From NCBI GenBank assembly GCA_945873125.1, contig CAMCBV010000002.1:1-64000 (forward strand): a stretch of DNA of 64,000 nt. Reading direction: 5' to 3'. This DNA is from Prosthecobacter debontii. Its GTDB lineage: Bacteria > Verrucomicrobiota > Verrucomicrobiia > Verrucomicrobiales > Akkermansiaceae. Shown in pieces: positions 43,006-52,789 of this stretch (positions within the stretch are counted from its first letter, which is position 1; each line of letters opens with the position of its first letter). The position numbers and the translations under genes are program-made. The notes beneath the pieces were generated by a model, which did not search any database, was not told the origin of the DNA, and was given only the letters and a program-made list of their open reading frames with translations.

Positions 43006-43941
43006 TCAGAGCGGCTTTGAAAAACGCAGAGTCATCACATTTTCGTAAACTTCTCCCGGGTGCAGGATGGTATTAGGAAAATGCAATTTGTTAGGAGAAT
43101 CCGGAAATTTTTGAGGCTCCAGGCAGAACGCTGAATGATCATTTCCAAAAGGCGATGCGAGATACAGTTGGAGTCCGGGTTGATTGGTGAATATTTCCAT
43201 GATTCGCCCCGAAGTAGGATCGTAGCATCGAGCGCTATATTCTTTAGGGTTTGGATCGAGGACAAAGGTATGGTCGAAGCTCACGCCTGCAGCTTTAAGG
43301 TTTTTTCCTATGGAAGTTGGCGTTCTGAAATCAAAACCCGTTTCATGAACGGATCGAAGTTCTCCCGTCGGAATTAGGGTGGAATCGACAGGTAGGTATT
43401 TTTCAGAACAGATTTGTAGTTCGTGCAGGAGGATGGATTGCTGGTGATTTCCTGTTAGATTGAAATAAGGATGGCAGGTGAGGTTGACGGGTGATGCTTG
43501 ATCGACGGTCGCGCTGGATTTCCATCTTAGGGAATTTTCACCGAGGATGTATTCAATCGTTACATTGAGGTTGCCTGGAAATCCTTCCTCGCAAGCGGGG
43601 GAATAATAGGTGAAGCGAACGACTTGATCGGAAAGGATTTCGGTATTCCAGATGACTTTGCTGAAATTTTTAAAACCGCCGTGCAGGTGATGCTTGCCCT
43701 GATTTTGGGAAAGTTGGTGGAGAGTGCCGTTGAGATTAAATTGCCCGTTGGCGATGCGGTTTGCGAAGCGCCCGATCGTGCAGCCAAAATGCGGGTCGTT
43801 TTGCAGCCAGTCCTCTTCATTTTCAAAGCCAACCAGGATGTTCTCGATTCGGCCCTCCCGATCCGGCACAAAAAGGCTCCTCAAGGTAGCTCCAAGCGGG
43901 TGGACGGTGGCACTGATTCCGGAAGGATGGGTTAGGGTCAT
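43006..43941 (-). CDS. galM: Aldose 1-epimerase (galactose mutarotase)
   Basis: 311 residues. GRFANRIANGQF and KHHLHGG hold the first active-site histidine; TCHPYFNLTG holds the second; FCLEPQKFPDSPN holds the catalytic glutamate. The enzyme interconverts alpha and beta anomers of galactose and glucose. It has no signal peptide, so it acts in the cytoplasm. It is not in a galactose operon here and converges with the toxin-antitoxin pair. Confidence 0.94.
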   Translation of the reverse strand: MTLTHPSGISATVHPLGATLRSLFVPDREGRIENILVGFENEEDWLQNDPHFGCTIGRFANRIANGQFNLNGTLHQLSQNQGKHHLHGGFKNFSKVIWNTEILSDQVVRFTYYSPACEEGFPGNLNVTIEYILGENSLRWKSSATVDQASPVNLTCHPYFNLTGNHQQSILLHELQICSEKYLPVDSTLIPTGELRSVHETGFDFRTPTSIGKNLKAAGVSFDHTFVLDPNPKEYSARCYDPTSGRIMEIFTNQPGLQLYLASPFGNDHSAFCLEPQKFPDSPNKLHFPNTILHPGEVYENVMTLRFSKPL

Positions 43942-43994
43942 TTATGGAAATGGTGAAGCGTGAATGGTGAAGAGTGAATACTAAACTCATTGGA

Positions 43995-44012
43995 GCGCGA
44001 CTGGAGTCGCGC
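43995..44012. repeat. REP-like palindrome of a second family
   Basis: GCGCGACT and AGTCGCGC form an 8-bp stem with a two-base loop, within GGAGCGCGACTGGAGTCGCGCGGTCC. Similarity to CTGGAGTCACGCGGTCC at about 16012 indicates a repeat family separate from the GGACGTCT family. It lies in the divergent gap between galM and the KH protein. Confidence 0.6.
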
Positions 44013-44127
44013 GGTCCATTTATATGAATATCTAATGTTTAGCAGCTTCCGGTCTTGTGTCTTCTGTCTCCCTGTCTTGTGTCTTTCTGGTCTTGCGGTG
44101 TGGGCGAAGTTGCGTAACAGTGGTTTC

Positions 44128-44418
44128 ATGCAAGCGGTTACCGATAGATTAAAGAATTTCCTGCAGTTTGTGGCTGTAAAGCTGATTGATAAGCCAGAGC
44201 AGGCGCAGTTGAAAGTGGCTGAGCTCGGCCCTAAGCGCCTCAGGTTCAAGCTGGTGCTCAATCGTGAGGACGTGGCGATGCTGATTGGGCGCAATGGTTT
44301 CACTGCATCCGCGATCCGCAGCGTTTTAAAGGCTGCCGCCGAGAAAGAGGGCGTGCAAGTGACCTTGCAGATCCATTCCCACGAGGAAGAAGCGGAGTTG
44401 ATGGCCAGGGAGGCTTGA
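44128..44418 (+). CDS. KH-domain RNA-binding protein (KhpA-like)
   Basis: 96 residues from the ATG at 44128; a longer frame from 43990 runs through a repeat and is rejected. The KH signature is IGRNGFTASAIRSVL. KhpA-type proteins bind RNA and work with KhpB in regulating cell division and translation in other bacteria. The neighbouring lepA fits a translation role but there is a 146-base gap. Confidence 0.85.
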   Translation: MQAVTDRLKNFLQFVAVKLIDKPEQAQLKVAELGPKRLRFKLVLNREDVAMLIGRNGFTASAIRSVLKAAAEKEGVQVTLQIHSHEEEAELMAREA

Positions 44419-44564
44419 TTCCTTGAAATTTGAGATTTGAAATTTATAATTTAAGGTTTCGAGGTTGTTTTTTGCTGTAATTCCCTCGGTTTCGTGCAAT
44501 CCATCCGCACGCGGCGGACTCTGGGAGTAATCCTAGTGGCTCCGCGATCAAGTTTTCCCCATCT

Positions 44565-46364
44565 ATGTCTGTTGAACTGACCCGTAACTTTTCGATCATA
44601 GCCCATATTGATCATGGGAAAACGACGCTTTCCGATCGTTTGATGGAAATGACCAGCACAGTCACGATGCGTGAAAGTTCTGCCCAGCAACTTGATTCCA
44701 TGGATTTGGAGCGGGAAAAAGGGATCACGATCAAATCCCATCCTGTGGCGATGGAATACAAGGCCAAGGATGGAAAAACCTACAAACTCAATCTGCTCGA
44801 TACACCGGGTCACGTGGATTTCTCCTATGAGGTTTCGCGGGCGTTGGCAGCCTGTGAGGGTGCGATCCTGATGGTGGATGCCGCTCAGGGCGTGGAAGCA
44901 CAGACCGTGGCGAACCTCCACCTTGCGGAGCAGCAGAATCTCAAAATCATTCCGGTTTTAAACAAAATCGATCTCCCGGCGGCGGATGTGCCGAAGTGCA
45001 AAAAGCAGCTCGAGGACATTCTTTGCATTCCCGCCGAGGAGTGCATTCCCGCATCGGCGAAAGCCGGAATCGGGATTGAGGAAATTTTGGAGGCCATCGT
45101 GGCGCGCGTTCCCGCTCCTGTCGAAAACCCCGACAAGCTCCTTCGCGCCACCGTTTTCGATTCGCTCTACGACACCTATCGAGGTGTGGTTTCCTATGTG
45201 CGAGTGTTTTCCGGAACGATCAAACGTGGCCAGCGGGTCAAACTCTTCGCGACCGATAAAACTTATGAGATCAAGGAGGTCGGCGTGTTCACTCCGAAAA
45301 TGAGTGCTCGGGACATCCTCCAGCCTGGCGATGTAGGTTACGTGATCGCGAACATGAAATCCGCCAGCGAAGTGAAGATTGGCGATACGATGACCGATTC
45401 GACCCACCCCTGCGCAGAGGCTCTGCCGGGTTACAAGGAAATCCAGCCCATGGTTTTCTCGGGAATCTATCCGGTAGATTCATCGGACTACGAAGCTTTG
45501 AAAACCGCGATGGGCAAACTCCAGATCAACGATCCGGCATTCACCTTTTCGCAGGAAAGCTCGACGGCGCTCGGCTTTGGATTCCGCTGTGGATTCCTCG
45601 GTTTGTTGCACATGGAAATCATTCAGGAACGATTGCGCCGCGAATTCGATATGGACGTGATCTCGACTTACCCATCGGTTATTTATCATGTCGATCTGAC
45701 CGATGGTTCCCATGTGATCGTCGATAACCCGACCTTGTTTCCTGAAACCCAGGTCATTCAGGAAATTCGCGAGCCCATTGTGAATGTCTACATCATGGTT
45801 CCCGGAGAATACATTGGTGACATGATGCAGCTCGTGCTCGAAAAACGTGGTGAGGTGACAAACACCGAAACCATCGATGACATGCGTGTCATGCTTTCCT
45901 GTGTGCTTCCTCTTTCGGAAATTCTCGTCGATTTCAACGATCGCCTGAAATCCCAAACCAAAGGTTACGGATCCATGGATTACGAGCATGCCGGCTACCG
46001 CGCGGCAAAAATGGTCAAAATGGACATGCTCATCGCCGGGGATCCGGTGGAGGCGTTTTCGACCATCGTCCACCGCGACAAAGCCGAGGGCTACGGTCGT
46101 AAACTCGCGGAGCGTTTGAAGGAAGTGATTCCGTCACACCTTTTCGTCGTCGCGATCCAAGCTGCAGTCGGCGGCAAAATCGTCGCGCGCGAATCGATCT
46201 CCGCGATGCGCAAAAACGTGACAGCCAAATGTTACGGTGGTGATATTTCCCGTAAGCGTAAACTGTTAGAGAAACAGAAAGAGGGAAAAAAGAAGATGAA
46301 GATGTTTGGCAAGGTGAACATCCCGCAGGATGCCTTTATCAAGGTGCTGAAGAGCGGAGATTGA
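44565..46364 (+). CDS. lepA: Elongation factor 4
   Basis: 599 residues, full length. G1 AHIDHGKTTL, DTPGHVDF and NKIDLP are present, and the C-terminal LepA-specific domain ends in KMKMFGKVNIPQDAFIKVLK. It back-translocates or remodels stalled ribosomes. The start ATG at 44565 matches the family (MSVELTRNFSIIAHID). Confidence 0.97.
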   Translation: MSVELTRNFSIIAHIDHGKTTLSDRLMEMTSTVTMRESSAQQLDSMDLEREKGITIKSHPVAMEYKAKDGKTYKLNLLDTPGHVDFSYEVSRALAACEGAILMVDAAQGVEAQTVANLHLAEQQNLKIIPVLNKIDLPAADVPKCKKQLEDILCIPAEECIPASAKAGIGIEEILEAIVARVPAPVENPDKLLRATVFDSLYDTYRGVVSYVRVFSGTIKRGQRVKLFATDKTYEIKEVGVFTPKMSARDILQPGDVGYVIANMKSASEVKIGDTMTDSTHPCAEALPGYKEIQPMVFSGIYPVDSSDYEALKTAMGKLQINDPAFTFSQESSTALGFGFRCGFLGLLHMEIIQERLRREFDMDVISTYPSVIYHVDLTDGSHVIVDNPTLFPETQVIQEIREPIVNVYIMVPGEYIGDMMQLVLEKRGEVTNTETIDDMRVMLSCVLPLSEILVDFNDRLKSQTKGYGSMDYEHAGYRAAKMVKMDMLIAGDPVEAFSTIVHRDKAEGYGRKLAERLKEVIPSHLFVVAIQAAVGGKIVARESISAMRKNVTAKCYGGDISRKRKLLEKQKEGKKKMKMFGKVNIPQDAFIKVLKSGD

Positions 46365-46565
46365 TTTTCAAATGGCGGGGCATGCGGCATGGATTGTCCG
46401 GATCGATCGGCATGACTTTTTGAAAATGGATCCGGAATCGACAGGTTTCCTACTTACCGCAGTCTCTAGCCGAAGTTCGCCCGACCACCAAAGCCCATTC
46501 GGGCAGCAGGAAAAAGCCCAGCTACACCCTTGCATAAGGTGTTCATTTGATCCATATTTCTGCGC

Positions 46566-48680
46566 GTGGTGGAGAAAATTTTGGCAAAAGGATTACTGAA
46601 GACGCCCGGGGCGGCCTTGAAGGAGCATTTTGGTTTTTCGAAATTCCTCGACGGTCAGGAAGAAGTGATTTCTGAGATTGTCTCTGGAAAAGATGGTCTG
46701 GTGGTGATGCCGACGGGCGGCGGCAAGTCGCTTTGTTTTCAAATTCCCGCGCTCTGTTTTCCGGGCGTGACCCTGGTGATTTCGCCTCTGATTGCATTGA
46801 TGAAAGATCAGGTAGATGCCTTGGTGGCACGTGGGATAGGTGCGACTCTGATCAACTCTACCCTATCTTGGCCGGAGCAAAAGGAGAGACTGGACGGGAT
46901 GCGGCGCGGCGATTTCAAACTCGTCTATGTTGCCCCAGAGCGATTCCGCGCGGAGAGTTTTCTGCGTGCCCTGGAAGGGGTGGAGATTTCTTTGTTTGCC
47001 ATCGATGAGGCGCACTGCCTTTCGCAATGGGGACATGATTTCAGGCCCGATTACATGCGGCTTGGAAAAGCGTTGGAAAAAATCGGCAGGCCCCAATGTG
47101 TGGCCCTGACCGCGACGGCGACTCCGGTGGTCAGGCAAGATATACTGGCAGTACTGGGTTTGAGAGAGCCGTTCGAGCGGGTCAGTGGATTTTCTCGTCC
47201 AAACCTTGCACTTGCGATCACGGCGGTGGATAAGACGGCGCAGAAAGACGAGCGGATCAAAGCGGTGATCTCCGCACACAAAACAGGGATCATTTATTGC
47301 GCGACTCGGAAAAAAGTGGATCTCGTTGCTGAGACCCTCGCGAGCTGGGGAGTGAACTGCGTTTCCTATCACGGAGGGATGACGGATCAGGAGCGGGTCA
47401 AAGCTCAGGAGATTTTCATTTCGAAGAAAGTCGATATCGCGGTGGCGACGAATGCGTTCGGAATGGGAATTGACCGTGGTGATGTTCGATTCGTGATTCA
47501 CTATGAAATTCCCGGAAGTGTGGAGGCTTACTATCAGGAGGCGGGTCGTGCGGGACGCGATGGGGAGGCTGCGGTGTGCGAGTTGCTGTTCAATTACGCG
47601 GATACCCGGACGCAGGAGTTTTTTATCGATGGTGCCAATCCATCCGCGGCGACGGTGCGGCAATTATATCAGTACCTGCTCAACGAGGCAGATCGGAATC
47701 ACGAGGTGTTCCGTACCATAGAAGAGATGGCCGATCATGCGGATGTGAAGAACTCGATGGCGGTCGGGAGTGCGTTGACGGTTCTGGCTCGCGGAAGATT
47801 CATTGAGCGTTTCGACGTCCAGGGAAAACGGATACGCGGCACGCGTTTGTTGCAACCGAATCTTTTAACAAGGGATATCGGCTTGGACGAGGATGCGATG
47901 GAGAAAAAAGACGCGCGGGATCGCGAAAAGCTCAAAGCGATGGTTGAGATGTGCTATGCCCGAACCTGCCGCCAGCAATGGATTTTGAATTATTTTGGTG
48001 AACATGGCGCTGACGCATGTGGGAACTGCGATGTGTGTCGGGAGCGTAGTGCAGGAGATTTTCGTCATCCGACGAAAGAAGAAAAACTTGTGGTCCAGAA
48101 GGCACTGGCAGGCGTAGCTCGGATGTCGCAACGCCAGAGCTCGGGATGGCAAGGTCGCTACGGAAGAGCGCGCATCATCCAGATGCTTTCCGGAAGCAAA
48201 TCGCAGGACATTCTCAATAACCGTCTGGATCAGCTTACGACGTATGGGATTTTGGCGGATCAGACCACAGGTTATTTGAACGCACTGTTCCGCTCGCTTG
48301 CGGAAGAAGGTTTGGTTATTACCCAGACCGGTGAGTATCCCCTCATGACCCTATCCGAGAAGGGGGATTTGGTGATGAAAGGCGAGGCTGAATACCAGTT
48401 GCGCTGGCCGGATGAGGTTGCCAAACCGCAGGGGCTTTTGGAAAAGGATTTCGATCCCCAATTATTCACCATGCTGAAAGATCTGCGTTTCAAGATTTCC
48501 AAACAGGCAGGTGTGCCACCCTATGTTGTTTTTTCCAATAAAGTTTTAGAATCACTCACGAAATACATGCCCACAGGCATCGAACAGGCTCTGGAAATTC
48601 CGGGTATCGGTGAAGGGAAAGCGGGGACTTATTTGCCGGCGTTTCTGGAGATGATACAGACTTACCGCGCCATGAAGTAA
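46566..48680 (+). CDS. recQ: ATP-dependent DNA helicase
   Basis: 704 residues from a GTG start. Motif I MPTGGGKSLCFQ, motif II DEAHCLSQWGHDFR, motif III ALTATATP, motif VI QEAGRAGRDG. The RecQ C-terminal zinc site is CYARTCRQQWILNYFG with CGNCDVC, followed by a winged helix and an HRDC domain (about 620-700). It unwinds recombination intermediates. It is somewhat longer than E. coli RecQ (about 610). It is preceded by a 200-base gap without a recognisable gene. Confidence 0.95.
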   Translation: MVEKILAKGLLKTPGAALKEHFGFSKFLDGQEEVISEIVSGKDGLVVMPTGGGKSLCFQIPALCFPGVTLVISPLIALMKDQVDALVARGIGATLINSTLSWPEQKERLDGMRRGDFKLVYVAPERFRAESFLRALEGVEISLFAIDEAHCLSQWGHDFRPDYMRLGKALEKIGRPQCVALTATATPVVRQDILAVLGLREPFERVSGFSRPNLALAITAVDKTAQKDERIKAVISAHKTGIIYCATRKKVDLVAETLASWGVNCVSYHGGMTDQERVKAQEIFISKKVDIAVATNAFGMGIDRGDVRFVIHYEIPGSVEAYYQEAGRAGRDGEAAVCELLFNYADTRTQEFFIDGANPSAATVRQLYQYLLNEADRNHEVFRTIEEMADHADVKNSMAVGSALTVLARGRFIERFDVQGKRIRGTRLLQPNLLTRDIGLDEDAMEKKDARDREKLKAMVEMCYARTCRQQWILNYFGEHGADACGNCDVCRERSAGDFRHPTKEEKLVVQKALAGVARMSQRQSSGWQGRYGRARIIQMLSGSKSQDILNNRLDQLTTYGILADQTTGYLNALFRSLAEEGLVITQTGEYPLMTLSEKGDLVMKGEAEYQLRWPDEVAKPQGLLEKDFDPQLFTMLKDLRFKISKQAGVPPYVVFSNKVLESLTKYMPTGIEQALEIPGIGEGKAGTYLPAFLEMIQTYRAMK

Positions 48681-48890
48681 CGACTACCCGAGTGGTTCAG
48701 TGGTTCAGTGGTCAGTGCATACGTGGCGCATTTGGCTGGGCTGGTGGATTTTTTGCTCAAGCCAGTCAAAGTCTTTCGGTTGGGACGCGCTATTGACCTT
48801 GACTGGATGCGGGGACTGTAGACCCTTTGTTGACACATCCCATCCATTATGACCTCGAACACATCCCTTCCATCCGGAGCCAATTCGTTT

Positions 48891-51179
48891 ATGAACCGGT
48901 TTTTCCTGATGACATTCATGATCCTGGCTTTTGGTTCAGGAATCTCCCTCGCTCAGGATTTCGAGGGTAAAAACATCAGTGTCGTTTCCATTCGTTACAT
49001 CGGTGCCAAAACCGTGGATGAAGCCAGATTACGCAACCTGATGGTGACTAAATCTGGATCGGTCTATCGCGCTGAGAATCTGGACAATGATATCAAAACC
49101 CTTTTTGAATCCGGGCTGATCGATAACGTGAAGTTCCTTGCCGAGGCTGCCGGAGAGGGTGTTCGCGTGATCGCCGAGATACAAACCCGTCCCGCAATCC
49201 ATGGAGTCGGTTTTGTGGGAAATACGATTTTCACCGATCAGAAACTTGCGAAGGAAACCAAGTTGAAATCCGGCGGAACCATGAGTGATGCGGAGATTCT
49301 CGAGGCACGCAGGAATCTTGAGAAGTATTATCAAGGATACGGCTATCCGGATGTCTTGATTTCCCATCGCACACAGTCAACCGGGCAGGATGGGCTTTCG
49401 GATTTGATTTTCGTGATTGATGAAGGTTCCAAAAACGAGGTTCGTAAGATTCGTTTCGAGGGTAACAGCGTATTCACTACCGCGGAGTTGAAAAAGGAGA
49501 TGAAAACCAAGGAAAAAGGTTGGTTCTCATGGCTTACCAAGTCCGGAAGGTTTGAATCGACCACCTTGGATGATGACCTCGATGCGGTTTTGGATTATTA
49601 CCGCAGCAACGGTTACCTGCGCGCAAGCAGCACCGGCATACGCCGGGATCCGGTCAAGGACGGACGTGTGGATTTGGTCATTCCGATTTCGGAAGGTGAA
49701 AAATACACGGTTGCGGGCATCAGTTTTGGCCCGATGACCATTTTCAAATCGGAAGAGCTTTATCCATCGATGACCTTGAATGGAGGGGATGCCTACTCTT
49801 CGAAGAAAATGCGTGAAGATATCAAGACGATCCGCAGTTTCTACGGCTCACGCGGTTATGCCGACGCAGTTGTCTCACCGGACATCAAGGACGCGGGACC
49901 GAACCAGGTTTCAATCAAATATCAAATCACGGAAGGCTCCCGTTACCGCGTGGGACGCGTGAACGTTCAAGGCAACTCGAAGACGAGGGATAAAGTGATT
50001 CGTCGTGAGGTTCCGTTGAATCCGGGCGACTGGTTCAACACCGTTGAACTTGAGACGACCAAGTCTCGTCTCCAAAACCTGCAATACTTCAGTGATGTTC
50101 AAGCCAATGGTTCGCCGGGTGGGAACGGGTATCGCGACATTGATATCCTCGTCGAAGAGCGTAATACGGGTTCTGTCGGTGTCGGGGTTGGATTTAGTTC
50201 GATCGATAACGTGGTCGGTTTCCTCACGCTTGAGCAGACCAACTTTGATATCACCAACCCATGGAACTTTACGGGTGGTGGTCAGCGTTTTGGAATGAGT
50301 CTGCGTGCGGGTTCGGAGCGCAGCGAATTCAGTGTTTCACTTGTTGAGCCATGGTTTATGGATCGCAAGCTGTCACTCGGTGGCGAGCTTTTCTATCGTC
50401 AGTCATCCTACTTCAGTGATGTCTACGAGCAGACCAATGCCGGTGCTTCGATCTTCCTTAAAAAACCCATCACCGAGAAATCCTCGGTCAAGCTCGCATA
50501 CTCCCTGGAGTCCATTACCGTTGATGTGGACGCCGGAGCCAGCCCTGCGTTTCTTGCCGAGGACGGAGACTTTGTTCGCAGCGCGCTGACGCTCAGCTAT
50601 CTTTATGACAGCCGTGACAGCGTGATCACAACTCGTAGCGGAGAGAAACTGGATGTCTCGCTTGCACTCGCGGGTCTGGGTGGGGATGTCGAGACGATCA
50701 CGTTTTCAACCCAAGCATCGAAGTATTGGAATCTCAAATGGGATACCATTCTCTCGCTCAATGGAGAAGTCGCCTTTGTGGATGCGATCAACGGCGATGT
50801 GCCGATTTTTGAGCGTATGTTCCTTGGCGGTGGTAGAACCTTGCGTGGATTTGAATTCCGCGACATTGGCGGTCCTCGTGACGGTGCATCGGGTGAAGTC
50901 CTCGGCGGCCAGTCTCTGGCATTCCTGAATACCGAATACACGGTTCCCATCATTGAGACCGTTCGCGCTGCCGCCTTCTACGATATGGGATTTGTCAACT
51001 CAGGCTCATGGGACATGGCTCCTGAGGATCTATACAGCGATGTGGGTGTCGGTATCCGTATCCAACTTCCTATCAGCCCTGTGCCTATCGCCTTGGACTA
51101 CGCTTTCCCAATGAGTTCTCCTGATTCTGCAGCTGACAAAGGCGGCCAGTTCAACTTCTACATGAGCTACGAATACTAA
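48891..51179 (+). CDS. bamA: Outer membrane protein assembly factor
   Basis: 762 residues from the ATG at 48891, giving a clean signal peptide (MNRFFLMTFMILAFGSGISLAQ); an in-frame ATG at 48849 would add 14. Five POTRA domains span about residues 25-415 and a 16-strand barrel follows, ending in the aromatic terminal MSYEY. The barrel motif VRGF appears as LRGFEFRD. It inserts beta-barrel proteins into the outer membrane, so the organism has a true outer membrane. No ompH (skp), lpxD or fabZ follows, unlike in proteobacteria. A strong terminator ends the unit. Confidence 0.95.
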   Translation: MNRFFLMTFMILAFGSGISLAQDFEGKNISVVSIRYIGAKTVDEARLRNLMVTKSGSVYRAENLDNDIKTLFESGLIDNVKFLAEAAGEGVRVIAEIQTRPAIHGVGFVGNTIFTDQKLAKETKLKSGGTMSDAEILEARRNLEKYYQGYGYPDVLISHRTQSTGQDGLSDLIFVIDEGSKNEVRKIRFEGNSVFTTAELKKEMKTKEKGWFSWLTKSGRFESTTLDDDLDAVLDYYRSNGYLRASSTGIRRDPVKDGRVDLVIPISEGEKYTVAGISFGPMTIFKSEELYPSMTLNGGDAYSSKKMREDIKTIRSFYGSRGYADAVVSPDIKDAGPNQVSIKYQITEGSRYRVGRVNVQGNSKTRDKVIRREVPLNPGDWFNTVELETTKSRLQNLQYFSDVQANGSPGGNGYRDIDILVEERNTGSVGVGVGFSSIDNVVGFLTLEQTNFDITNPWNFTGGGQRFGMSLRAGSERSEFSVSLVEPWFMDRKLSLGGELFYRQSSYFSDVYEQTNAGASIFLKKPITEKSSVKLAYSLESITVDVDAGASPAFLAEDGDFVRSALTLSYLYDSRDSVITTRSGEKLDVSLALAGLGGDVETITFSTQASKYWNLKWDTILSLNGEVAFVDAINGDVPIFERMFLGGGRTLRGFEFRDIGGPRDGASGEVLGGQSLAFLNTEYTVPIIETVRAAAFYDMGFVNSGSWDMAPEDLYSDVGVGIRIQLPISPVPIALDYAFPMSSPDSAADKGGQFNFYMSYEY

Positions 51180-51203
51180 GATTTTCAATCCATAGATTTT
51201 TTT

Positions 51204-51235
51204 AAAACGGGATGACCATGAGGTCATCCCGTTTT
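51204..51235 (+). terminator. Intrinsic terminator after bamA
   Basis: AAAACGGGATGACC and its exact reverse complement (14-bp stem, four-base loop ATGA) end in a run of six T's, 24 bases after the bamA stop. Confidence 0.92.
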
Positions 51236-51302
51236 TTATTGGCTCGGAATTTCCGAACAGTTTGGTTCGACATGGATTCGTCCGCTGATTAGTCTTTACC
51301 TC

Positions 51303-52202
51303 ATGCCATCATTGATCGTTCTAGCTGCAGGTATGGGGAGCCGTTACGGCGGATTGAAACAACTGGATCCCATGGGGCCGAATGGTGAGACGGTTTTGGA
51401 TTACTCGGTCTATGATGCGATTCAGGCCGGATTCAACCGAGTGATCTTTGTGATTCGGGAAGATTTTGCGGATGCCTTTAAATCAGGAATCGGAGAACGT
51501 TTTGCGAAACTTGTCCAAGTCGATTATGCCTATCAGCGCCTCGACGATTTACCTGCGCCTTTCGTTCCGCCTGCCGGACGTACCAAGCCATGGGGGACGA
51601 CACATGCGATTCGTGCCGCGAGGGATCTTGTGGACGGGCCGTTTGCCGTCATCAATGCAGATGATTTTTATGGTAGCGATGCGTATCTGCAAGCGAGTCG
51701 ATTTTTGAAAAGAACGGATGAAGCGCTTTGTGGATTGGTTGCGTATCCACTTCAGAACACGCTCTCGGATCATGGCAGTGTGAATCGTGGAATTTGCGAG
51801 GTGAGTCCGGAGCGTATGCTGATTTCGGTAGAGGAAGTGGTGAAGATTTCTCGTAATGAATCAGGTGGGATTACCGGAACGGGCCTGAATGGCGAGAGCC
51901 GCGCGCTCGATCCTAAGGCGCCCGCATCGATGAATTTCTGGGCGTTTCCTCAAAGCTTTATGACCGACATCGAAGCTGAATTTGTGAATTTTCTTGGAGA
52001 GCATGGTCATACAGAAACCAGTGAATTCTATATTCCGACGGTAGTGGACACATTGATCCGCAAGAAAAAAACCCGCTGTGAGGTGATCGAGACCAGCGCG
52101 GCTTGGTTTGGGGTGACCTTTCCGGAAGACAAACCCTACGTGGTCCAATCGATTGCAGACCTTATATCAAGGGGTGAATATCCGGCGAAGCTGGGCGCTT
52201 GA
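51303..52202 (+). CDS. Sugar nucleotidyltransferase-like protein
   Basis: 299 residues. The N-terminus LIVLAAGMGSRYGGLKQLDP is the GT-A nucleotidyltransferase signature (xxAAGxGxRxxxxxPK). VINADDFYGSDAY carries the metal-binding aspartates. The family includes sugar-1-phosphate and other phosphate nucleotidyltransferases. The gap from the bamA terminator suggests a separate unit. The substrate is not evident; it may make a nucleotide sugar for surface glycans. Confidence 0.87.
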   Translation: MPSLIVLAAGMGSRYGGLKQLDPMGPNGETVLDYSVYDAIQAGFNRVIFVIREDFADAFKSGIGERFAKLVQVDYAYQRLDDLPAPFVPPAGRTKPWGTTHAIRAARDLVDGPFAVINADDFYGSDAYLQASRFLKRTDEALCGLVAYPLQNTLSDHGSVNRGICEVSPERMLISVEEVVKISRNESGGITGTGLNGESRALDPKAPASMNFWAFPQSFMTDIEAEFVNFLGEHGHTETSEFYIPTVVDTLIRKKKTRCEVIETSAAWFGVTFPEDKPYVVQSIADLISRGEYPAKLGA

Positions 52203-52219
52203 GAAATTTCTTGGATGGA

Positions 52220-52687
52220 TTAATCCAAATCGACGTGGAAGAAATCTTTCATCACCGCGCGGTAGACCTCGTGTTTGAAAGGTGGGAGCCAATCGAGATC
52301 GAACTCATTGGGTTGGATCCAGCGGTAAGATCGAAATTCCCGAGGTGATTGATTCACATCGATATCTGGAGCATTGGGTCTGAGCTTGCAGAGAAAATAG
52401 GTTTGTTCCTGCCCGTGATTTCCATGCTTTTGAATTTTTTTGGAGCGGACATCTTCAGGATAAAGATACCGATAGCCGTCTTTGCGTCGGAGGATTTCGT
52501 AATGCTCCTTGGATAGCCCGATTTCCTCGCGGATTTCTCGGTAGAGTGCCTGTTCGATTTCTTCGCCTGGATCCACGCCACCTTGAGGAAACTGCCAAGC
52601 GCCCAGTATATTGGAGCGCTCACAAATGAGAAGATTGCCATTAGCATCAATCATAAGTGCCGCAACATTGGAGCGGTAACGAACCAT
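52220..52687 (-). CDS. rppH: Nudix RNA pyrophosphohydrolase-like
   Basis: 155 residues from the ATG at 52687 (MVRYRSNVAALM); a frame from 52723 would add 12. WQFPQGGVDPGEE with YREIREEIG is the RppH-type Nudix box, and FRSYRWIQPNEFD resembles the RppH C-terminal part. It removes pyrophosphate from 5' ends of mRNA or cleaves dinucleoside polyphosphates. It converges with the nucleotidyltransferase gene. Confidence 0.9.
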   Translation of the reverse strand: MVRYRSNVAALMIDANGNLLICERSNILGAWQFPQGGVDPGEEIEQALYREIREEIGLSKEHYEILRRKDGYRYLYPEDVRSKKIQKHGNHGQEQTYFLCKLRPNAPDIDVNQSPREFRSYRWIQPNEFDLDWLPPFKHEVYRAVMKDFFHVDLD

Positions 52688-52789
52688 GGGATATAAGCTG
52701 ATTGAAAAAAACTTCCCAATCAATCTTTAACTTTTGCAAAGCAATTTTACGGGCTGGTCAAGCAAAGCTTTGAGATATATCCATGAACC

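Noticed and set aside
43990-44127. 46-residue N-terminal extension of the KH protein
   Set aside because: It runs through a REP-like palindrome and gives a Cys-rich stretch not seen in KhpA-like proteins.
46863-47663. 266-residue minus-strand frame
   Set aside because: It lies antisense inside recQ motifs and resembles no protein.
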